Program-made: the position numbers and the translations under genes
Part shown: positions 56,403-64,000 of the stretch, piece after piece
Position numbering within the stretch: position 1 is the first letter of the stretch
Layout of the letters: each line of letters starts with the position of its first letter
Assembly: GCF_905147365.1 (NCBI RefSeq)
Contig: NC_056423.1
Coordinates: forward strand, 662,501-726,500
Reading direction: 5' to 3'
DNA: 64,000 nucleotides
Source of the DNA: Aricia agestis
Taxonomy: Eukaryota; Arthropoda; Insecta; Lepidoptera; Lycaenidae
The notes under the pieces: generated by a model
Database searches by the model: none
Told to the model about the DNA's origin: nothing
What the model saw: only the letters and a program-made list of their open reading frames with translations

Positions 56403-56694
56403 TCAAATTCCCTAAAGTAGTATTAAATATATATGGGCACAGACATGGGTAAGTTTTTTACTCTGTTGTGAATATGATCTATGACCATTCTGCTCATCCT
56501 TGCAACACGGCGACAGTTGCGTCACTCGATCGTGTTACTCTGCCCCGGATCACTCGTGCACTCTCGCTGTTTATGTCTCACGCCATCTTTGTGTCATGGA
56601 TATATTGTTTGGGATTGTGCAAAGTAGAATGTTTGAACCATGGATATATTGCAATTATTTGGATTGTGTAACTGTGGACACAATTCCTGGATAA

Positions 56695-56833
56695 TCCTTA
56701 TCAATACTATCAATGCGAAAGTGTCTGTCCGTCTTACCTCTTCACACTTAAATGAATTTATATGAAATTTGGTATTGTAAGACGGCAAGATAGTTTTTGT
56801 TGCGAAAAATGTAGAGTTACGGGCGTCAACTAG
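56695..56833 (+). mobile_element. Short Helitron-like element
   Basis: It runs from TCCTTATCAATACTATCAAT to AGTTACGGGCGTCAACTAG before T. It is internally deleted relative to 2661-2869. Confidence 0.6.
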
Positions 56834-57201
56834 TCATTATCCCTTTGGTAAAACCTACTGTAAGTATAGTAAGACAGATTTTTTAGGTTTTTTGAAACCT
56901 ATACACGGATAATTTAACTTGGCTCATGCTCCTATAGTAGCAAATATCTGAGGTGCCTTATATTGTTATACTGTTCTTGTGGATAGGAAATATTATGTAT
57001 TTTTTAAATGGGTACAGAGTGTTCTACCGAATCTTCCTATCTGTCCATATTATGTGATTTAAACTTATTGGTAACACCGAGAGTCCAAAGGCCTAGGTTC
57101 TTTGGATACGATCTAGAGTCTCAAGTAAATCTGGAGGTTTAGATCTCGTGTGACCTAAAATTAAAGTTGTGACTCAAATGAACACTGAACCAGTACGTGA
57201 C

Positions 57202-57252
57202 GTCACAGACATCGACTTCGATAATGTCATTATCGAAGTCGATGTCTGTGAC
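57202..57252. repeat. Perfect 24-bp palindrome with 3-nt loop
   Basis: GTCACAGACATCGACTTCGA..TAAT, loop GTC, exact inverse. It is followed by several ATATCGAT motifs to 57440. Confidence 0.75.
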
Positions 57253-57747
57253 CAGCGACCAGCTGACCCACTAGTGTTGGGCTGGTGATAGATCCATAAT
57301 ATCGACTATGTAGAGTTGTGACTCATATCGATACTGACCGACTAGTGTTGGGCCGGTGACCGACATAGCTAGGTAGAGTTGTGAGTTGTGAGTCATATCG
57401 ATATTGTGTTCGGTATCGATATGAGGTACTCATATCGATACACATGTATACAGTTGGCATGGCGCGGCCATGCCGACTGTATGGGCGCCGCAGGCTCGAT
57501 CGCACAAAAAGTCTGTTGTCTGCGATCTCCCTTATGCATGCGATATGATATATTAAGCAATAACGCTCAAGGAGCGGGGGCGGTGGAGGGCGGAGTGTAT
57601 CTGCTTTGTTCTGTAAAAGTAACTTATCTCCTTCCCCTAATTGGTCTTCTCTATATCTGTACCAAACTCTTCAGCATTATAATATTAAGTAGATATTCAA
57701 GTCCTAAAGTTGTGAAGTCGATACGTCACCCCTGAACTCACCAGTGG

Positions 57748-57835
57748 CCAGTACTGAGTAGTGGACAGATGGGGCGATAACGTCGACATGCGCACGCACC
57801 GCACCGGTTTGTGTTGACACACGCGCACTCGTCTG
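57748..57835 (+). repeat. Repeat AGTACTGAGTAGTGGACAG, copy 1
   Basis: It matches 59937-60012 (GGGCGATAACGTCGACA, CACCGGTTTGTGTTGA, CACGCGCAC) with a small insertion. Confidence 0.55.
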
Positions 57836-57935
57836 ACCGTCCAGACAATTGGTAAAGCTCAAGAGATTTTATGACAAGTTCATACATACAATAATGCGAA
57901 AAGACTCTTTTTATTTCATCACAACCTATTATTTC

Positions 57936-58236
57936 TTAAGAGGATACACCAGGGGCTAGAGAAATGAAAAAAAAAAGTACGTGTAATATCTATAGCTCTC
58001 TTACCTCAAGCCTATACCGCAGAACGCGATAGAGACAACTGCAAAAAATCTACGGCTCGTTGTCCCCTGATTCCTTCTCCAAAACTTAACCGATTTAAGT
58101 ACTTTTTTCATTAAAGATTAAAGAAAGGCTTGAGCTGTGTTCCTATGTTTTATTTTTTTTTGTATAATCTAGCTAAATCTGTTTTCTGGATATTTCAAAT
58201 TTGTATGGAAAAAAGGGCGATGTGGACTCCTCTTAA
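57936..58236 (-). mobile_element. TTAA-flanked MITE, copy 3 (inverted)
   Basis: TTAAGAGGATACACCAGGGG to GATGTGGACTCCTCTTAA is the inverse of copy 1 with a central deletion. Its right TTAA (58233-58236) is shared with the following piggyBac-like element. Confidence 0.75.
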
Positions 58237-59220
58237 CCCTTTACTGCATATGAAGCCATTTCTGGCTCTTCAGATTAAACATTTTTTTCTGCCTTTATTA
58301 TAATGAGAATGGATTATATATTTTCACTCCTATATCAACTACTTCTCTGTGGATCGAAACGTATTTTTTTGCTGATGGAAAAATGTAATCTGCGAATGTA
58401 ATTTCACTTTTTAGCGGCGCAGGCGCATGAAACATACGAAGTAAAATTTTATGCGACTTTGACGATGTATAATTTTGAAAAAAAGTTATAAATATTTGTT
58501 TTACTATAGACTTGGTTTTTTTACTATATTTTCTGAATTTTCTGCGGGAGCCACTTCTAGCTTCGTATGCATTCACAGATCTTACTTGCATGCTTTTATA
58601 GTACCAATAAGTTCACAAGAACTATCCCTGGTGATGATTAGTGATAAGTTAGGATCTGAGTCGAATGAGGATAAATTACCGTTTTCTAACTTTCTCTAAT
58701 TCAAATACAATAAAAGCATGGTTATTATGGCGATATCTGGAGGTCCAACTAGTACTACAATTCTGCATCGCATTATCAAAGTTTTATAAACGTGTCGGAT
58801 AATATATTCTTACATAATTCATAATTGTACCACTTCGGCCTGACCAAAAAAACACCCTTGACCAGTCGGAAGGTCTTCCTTTGCGGCCTCCACCATATGA
58901 CCACATTAGTAACCCTCCACAAAAATACTCCTACTTCATCAAAATTAATAATTATGTTTCGATCGCATATAAAATGTGAAAATTCTTATGTTTTCTTATG
59001 CCTAAACGAGAAAAGAAACTGCATCAAAGACTTTTACAAAGCTAAATTCTGTACTTGTTATGCGTACGAAGCCATTAATGGCTTCTAAAATTATTTTCTA
59101 AAATAAGGTACTAAAAATTTTTTTTTCCTAATAATTTTCTTAATTACCCCTTATGAAGTAATAGTAACCAGCAAAACATTTTTTCTTCATTCTATCATAA
59201 TTCATGCAATAGAGGGTTAA
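58233..59220 (+). mobile_element. piggyBac-like element, internally deleted
   Basis: It is delimited by TTAA. Inside are CCCTTTACTGCAT and the inverse of CCCTCTATTGCAT, matching at 11 of 13 positions. The CCCT start plus TTAA is the piggyBac signature. At 988 bp it is too short for a transposase; frames at 58475-58699 and 58825-59088 are open but I cannot align them to a transposase. Confidence 0.65.
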
Positions 59221-59355
59221 AGTACATGCGGACAATACGCATGCCGTCAGGAGTATAATATTATCATCCGCTTGCGGATCAGATCCGCACGCGGTAGATA
59301 GCACGCATGACAGGAATAAACGATCAGAGCCTGTAGCTGAGACATTCTCATTATT

Positions 59356-59482
59356 GCTTCTTTATAGAATCGCCGATCAAAATGTATGGAATTGGCGTAA
59401 GCGTCCGATAATTTGACGTTGATGTTCAACTCGTGTAATGTCAATTCCATACATTTTGATCGACGATTCTATAAAGAAGCGA
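59356..59482. mobile_element. Complete MITE of the CTTCTTTATAGAATCG family
   Basis: GCTTCTTTATAGAATCGCCG, ATCAAAATGTATGGAATTG and their inverses surround a 35-nt centre. Reference for 38360-38722. Confidence 0.7.
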
Positions 59483-59545
59483 TAAAAAGTTTCGACTACA
59501 GGCCTGAAGTCAGTAGTATCTGAATCGGTAGTAGATACGTCAGTA

Positions 59546-59916
59546 ATAATAATAATAATACCCCCCACACCGGTTTCGCTGACGGTGGCCAGTTTCATTG
59601 AAACCAGGCCAGCTACGCAGGAGTAATTTTATAGTGCCCAAGTGTGTGCGCAGTACACAAGAGCACTCTCTATTCCTTTACTCTTATAACCCAGTGGGAC
59701 GGAAGACCGACACGATCGGCGAGAGATCAGGCGCAGGACCGACTTTTTACATGCCCATCCGACGCATGGATCATCTTACTTGTCAGACAATCAGGTGATC
59801 AGCCTGCATCGTCCTAACCAAACTTGGAAATAACATGTTTCCAACGCGGGAATCGAACCCACGACCTTCGAGTCAAGAGCCGCGCTCTGTACCACTAGAC
59901 TACGGAGGCGTCGTTC
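59546..59916 (-). mobile_element. tRNA-derived SINE with 24-bp TSD
   Basis: The minus strand starts with a tRNA-like head: GCCTCCGTAGTCTAGTGGTA (A box TAGTCTAGTGG), then GTGGGTTCGATTCCCGC (B box GGTTCGATTCC). It ends in (ATT)n, the RTE-type tail. The acceptor stem does not pair, so it is not a tRNA gene. The duplication GAATCGGTAGTAGATACGTC..AGTA (59522-59545) recurs at 59917-59940 with one mismatch. Confidence 0.85.
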
Positions 59917-59936
59917 GAATCAGTAGTAGATACGTC

Positions 59937-60012
59937 AGTACTGAGTAGTGGACAGATGCGGCGATAACGTCGACACACCGGTTTGTGTTGATGCACGCGC
60001 ACACGTCCGCGT
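59937..60012 (+). repeat. Repeat AGTACTGAGTAGTGGACAG, copy 2
   Basis: Second copy of the 57748-57835 sequence, adjoining the SINE target site. Confidence 0.55.
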
Positions 60013-60086
60013 TATTGATCGAAACTCAGAACGATTACTTGCTAATATAACTGCATTATGTATATGACAAAAGAGCATTATATCCA

Positions 60087-60260
60087 TCCATACTAATATT
60101 ATAAATGTGAAAGTTTGTCTGTCTCTCTGTTATCTCTTCACGCCCAAACCACCGAATCGATTTATCTGAAATTTGGTATGAAGGTACATAACATACTTTC
60201 TATCACGGAAAGATGTACGGTTCCCGCGCGAATGGAGTTGCGGGCGAAATCCTGCACTAA
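60087..60260 (+). mobile_element. Helitron-like element, 3' terminus lost
   Basis: TCCATACTAATATTATAAAT, the CTGT repeat, CGCCCAAACCACCGAATCGA and GGAGTTGCGGGCGAAATCC match 2661-2869; the terminal CTAG is absent. Confidence 0.6.
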
Positions 60261-60900
60261 CATAAAAAGAACGAAAGTGTCCGTCTGTTATCTCTTTTGC
60301 ATAAACAGATTTGTATGTAATTTCTTATGGACAGACCTCGACTCATGGAAAAGACTTAAAATTTACTAAAAAATAAAACTATTATTTCTGTAATTGTTTT
60401 ATTCATTCAGAGACATTGAATGTCTAATTAACTTAATAAAGACTGTCAACAAAGTCTTCATTTAATTAAAGTTAAATATTCATGAAAAGAGTGTAGCCGT
60501 GTGAATTAAAAATGTCTTAAAGATGGGTCGTTACTACACAAAGTAATAAATAGCGCCACTTATTCATTATACTTTGAAAGAATCAGTCACAGCGATGTGG
60601 GAATGTGACGTTTGCAGCTGCGCCGGCGCATAAATCATATTTGGAGGCATACAGATCGATCTACAGATACCAAGATGGATTCTAATTAAATACAACATTG
60701 TCTGTATGACGAAATTCGGTAGATAGAACGATAAGTTAATTAAAATAGGCATGAAGTCAAAATAAGATTTTCGTAGATACAAAGTGTGTTTTAAATGTCG
60801 TAAGGAATGCATAATAAGTATCGTTTAAAATAATTTGTAAATAAATGAATAATAACATAAGAAGCATGAACGGTAGACAAAACATACAAAAAGAAAAAAA

Positions 60901-60966
60901 AAGCAGCGCGATCATTTTTTTAAACAAAGCCATAAGCAGCGCGATCATTTTTTTAAACAACGCCAT
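60901..60966 (+). repeat. 33-bp tandem duplication
   Basis: AAGCAGCGCGATCATTTTTT..TAAACAA(A/C)GCCAT occurs twice in a row with one difference. Confidence 0.75.
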
Positions 60967-61257
60967 CTATGATCAAATTTCGCGAACAACAAAGACGTCG
61001 CAGTTTGTTCCATCTTTCACCGAGATACGATCTGGTCTATAAAATTTCGCCATTTACCAATGAGAGAACAATAACAATCGTCGAATGGGCGATCTAAACT
61101 GCGTAACGGACCATACACTAGACGTGTACATGGCGAGGATACGATAACTGACACAGCTGGAGTATGAAAATCAATAATAATGATTTGCTTCCAGCCCTGA
61201 ATGCAACTAGGGCTGCCACTTCAAACTATCGAAGTAACTTTTGGGAGGATAAATCCA

Positions 61258-61579
61258 TTTTTTTTTAATGAAATGCAAACGAGCAAACGGGTCACCTGAT
61301 AGAAAGCAACTTCCGTCGCCCATGGACACTCGCAGCATCAGAAGAGCTGCAGGTGCGTTGCCGGCCTTTTAAGAGGGAATAGGGTAATAGGGGAGGGTAG
61401 GAAAGGGAAGGGAATAGGGGAGGGTAGGGAAGGGAATAGTGTAGGGGATTGGGCCTCCGGTAAACTCACTCACTCGGCGAAACACAGCGCAAGCGCTGTT
61501 TCTCGCCGGTTTTCTGTGAGAACGTGGTATTTCTCCGGTGGAGCCAGCCCATTCGTGCCGAAGCATGGCTCTCCCACGT
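61258..61579 (-). mobile_element. SINE copy 12
   Basis: Full-length inverted copy; the head ends CTCCCACGT. Confidence 0.85.
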
Positions 61580-61594
61580 GTAGATGCCACGTGT

Positions 61595-61735
61595 AGATCC
61601 ATGCTATTATTCGAAAGTTAGTCTTTCTGTCGGTTGCCTCTTCACGGTCAAACCACTGAACCCGTTATGATGAAAGGTGTCAAAAAACTTTGACTCCTAA
61701 GGAAGGACATACAATAGTTTATTTGATGGAAAACT
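61595..61735 (+). mobile_element. Diverged Helitron fragment
   Basis: TCCATGCTATTATTCGAAAG, CTTCACGGTCAAACCACTGA and ACTCCTAAGGAAGGACATAC follow the 2661-2869 pattern; ends unclear. Confidence 0.45.
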
Positions 61736-61739
61736 GTAG

Positions 61740-63439
61740 TGCGAAGTTGCAGTCTGTTGTTTTTTTTAAATTTAAACTGTCTGTGATACCCTTACAATAA
61801 GCGTAATTGTAAAATATGTAATAAGAAATAAATTATGAATTTGAATTCAAAAGAAGATATGCATAGACCTGGTCTACAATTCCGCTATGGGAAACATAGT
61901 CTATTTCCTAAATTACTAGACTAGACGTTATCAAGTCTGGCCTCGAACCATTTCACAAATATGGTATAAAATATTGGCGTACTAATAATGAGCGATACCC
62001 TACTCCTTGCCTTTTAAAAAGCCGTACTGATTTTCCCACGGATTTCGTAAGCTATTGTTGCTAGTGATGGCCTCAATCAAAATAGTTATCGATATTTTTC
62101 GCAAAAAAAAAACGATAGATAAGAAAACTTTTTACGCCTTTTATCGACAGTTTACAGAATTTGGTTTACCAAAACAAAATTAATAATTAACATGTAACAA
62201 CTTAAGTCTCAAAATATGCATTAAATTGTAGCAAGCTTTGTCTTGCGTCTAAACACTATTAATCTAATTTCACATTATTCGTGTGGTTGGGTGCATAAAA
62301 TTATGTTATTATACTGTAAAGTTGACACAGCCTCATCCCATAAAACGGTATCGCACTGCGACGTACATTATAAATTTAGCTCACTTTCACTTGCACATTT
62401 TCTCATAATAATGCAGAACAATTTAAACACACAATGCAGGTATAAATTATTAAGTTTTAGATTTCATAGTGAATAATGCATATATTGTATTATCAATATA
62501 ACTAATAGTATTACAGAATATAATATGTAACACAAATTCATTTATAAATTTTCTAAAAATATGAAAGTAAACATTGAAAAGGCAGTGCTGTAAGTTATGA
62601 TTTTTCGTTAGTCGATCAAATTTTTTTGATACAAACGGGACAAATCTATGTTTTTTTAAAGAACATCGAGTATCAGTTTTTGCTAAAAAAATAACAAATA
62701 TCGATGAAATTTTGTCGATAATTTTGTAATTATCGACAAAATATCATCGACATAAGCCCACGTCTATCTGCTACCGTCCGAGCGTGACCGTTGGCGACAA
62801 ACGACTCGCGTGACGATTCTGAACGCGCCCTTATCTTGTCGATACTGAGACCTCACACAAACTTCAACTTAGCCCCTATGCCTTCGACAATAAGAGTCAC
62901 AATGAACTTTAGATTAATATATCCCCCAATAAAATGTATAAAATAGATGTTGCTCGGTATGTAGAGATTAACTTGAGAATTATTTGGTTCCGGCTTCTAT
63001 ATCCGTAATCCGGATTCTACCATCTTTTACAACGGATTCATGCTGTTTTTGTCACTTTGGTAGGTCACTGTCACTCAGAGATAATGACATACCATTACTT
63101 TATAGGGGACTTTACATTGAGTAGCGCTTAAGCTTTTGAGCATAACTATACAGGCTGTAACCAAACAATGTGATGTTAGTTTAGGGTGTGTCTGTGTCCC
63201 TTATATTATATAGAGTTTACTGTGAAAGTAGCAGCGCCGAAAAAGTTACCTTTTCTCAATATGTTTTGTGTACATCTCATATAAAGTTTTTAAGAGGAAT
63301 ATTTGTATCATCAGCAATTTAGTATCTCCTAGTTCTCTTTATAAAAACTCAACTTTCGTAACGAGCCAATAAGTGGATTAAATGCAGATTCAAAGTTCAG
63401 TCGATTTCCCAATTATGACTTTCCCACGATATTTCGCGT
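61740..63439. other. AT-rich DNA, no gene recognised
   Basis: A hairpin TCGATGAAATTTTGTCGATA/TTATCGACAAAATATCATCGA lies at 62701-62750. An arm of the 40506-40772 foldback is at 63152-63245 (GTAACCAAACAATG, GTTTACTGTGAAAGTAGCAG). Confidence 0.4.
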
Positions 63440-64000
63440 CCGACACCAAGCGCTAATAGGACCGTACGTGCTTCGTGGACAATGAGGGACATTTAGAGAG
63501 AAACTATTGCAGAACTTAAAAACTTAGCTTTTGCACACGACGTTGCTTGACTATCATGTTTGATCACCCTGAAAGAGATTACTTTAATCTTTGAAGAAAG
63601 ATTGTCTTAAAATACTTCCCATATTTAAGGAGATTCTCTCTTTTAACGCACAAAAAGTAATAAGAGTACCTGATCATGCCTCGTGGACAGTGAGGGACAT
63701 TTAAAGAGAAACTATTGCAAAACGAAATAATTTATATTTAGCACACGACGTTGCTTTACACATTTAATCTTTTAAGATAGATTTTCCTAAAATCAACCAA
63801 TATTTTAAGGAGATTATCTCTATTTTAAGCATATATCAAGTGTTGATTAAACCTAGAGGTTCTTTGTGGACAATGAGGGACATTTAAAGACAAAGAAAAA
63901 CTTATCTTTTGCACAAGACGTTGCTTTACACGTTTAACCTTTTAAGACAGATTTTCCTAAAATAAATGGAATATTTTAGGGAGATTATCTCTATTTTACT
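63440..64000. repeat. Tandem repeat array, period about 180-210 bp, runs off the window
   Basis: AATGAGGGACATTTA-type starts occur at 63481, 63689 and 63872. Each is followed by GCACACGACGTTGCTT (or a close variant), a TTTTCCTAAAAT-like stretch and AAGGAGATTATCTCTATTTT. The spacings are 208 and 183 bp. Units differ by substitutions and indels. The array is cut by the window end. Confidence 0.75.

Noticed and set aside
59843..59910. tRNA-like sequence on the minus strand
   Set aside because: It has good A and B boxes, but the 5' GCCTCCG has no pairing partner after the T arm and the sequence continues into a SINE body with (ATT)n tail and target duplications. It is a SINE head, not a tRNA gene.
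63440..64000. CRISPR-like array
   Set aside because: The units are about 180-210 bp and diverged throughout, without short identical repeats and unique spacers; the genome is eukaryotic.

Overview
This AT-rich window reads as nuclear DNA of a lepidopteran insect, probably a butterfly. The reasons are small intron-split genes, many short TIR elements, Helitrons with CTAG|T ends, and twelve copies of one SINE that I recall as the Metulj type reported from Heliconius. No prokaryotic features are present. About 95% of the window is not host coding sequence.

Layout. The left edge (717-4254, + strand) holds the last six coding exons of a HEATR5 homologue, a clathrin-adaptor accessory HEAT-repeat protein. 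Its introns and 3' flank carry Helitrons and MITEs. At 14056-14662 (- strand) are the last two coding exons of a TRM61/TRMT61A-type tRNA m1A58 methyltransferase subunit. These exons are too short for ORF calling but share splice phase and carry the family's C-terminal GHTGYLT motif. The two genes converge tail to tail. Between them lies a nearly intact CR1-group LINE (about 7676-13400, - strand) with a PHD-finger ORF1 broken by one stop codon, an unbroken 965-codon endonuclease/reverse transcriptase ORF2, and an open frame that bridges the two.

From about 14.7 kb to the right edge I find no convincing intact host gene. The exception is a decayed two-exon THAP-domain relic (50676-51547). The rest is a mosaic of TWA-flanked (Harbinger-like), TTAA-flanked (piggyBac-like) and 8-bp-TSD (hAT-like) non-autonomous elements, foldbacks, SINEs, 5'-truncated LINEs and Helitron pieces, many nested. 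The right edge (63440-64000) enters a tandem repeat of roughly 180-210 bp.

The observations I rate highest are: (1) all three copies of one TTAA-flanked MITE share a TTAA with a second TTAA-flanked element; (2) a 287-codon open frame spans the LINE inter-ORF gap; (3) the abundant SINE carries the 3' end, including coding sequence, of a LINE present here, with fixed diagnostic differences; (4) a MITE sits directly behind the splice donor of the TRM61-like gene. Host genes and repeats show no operon-like cooperation. The functional links are those within the mobile elements, where LINE proteins are expected to mobilise the SINE and full-length transposases the MITEs.
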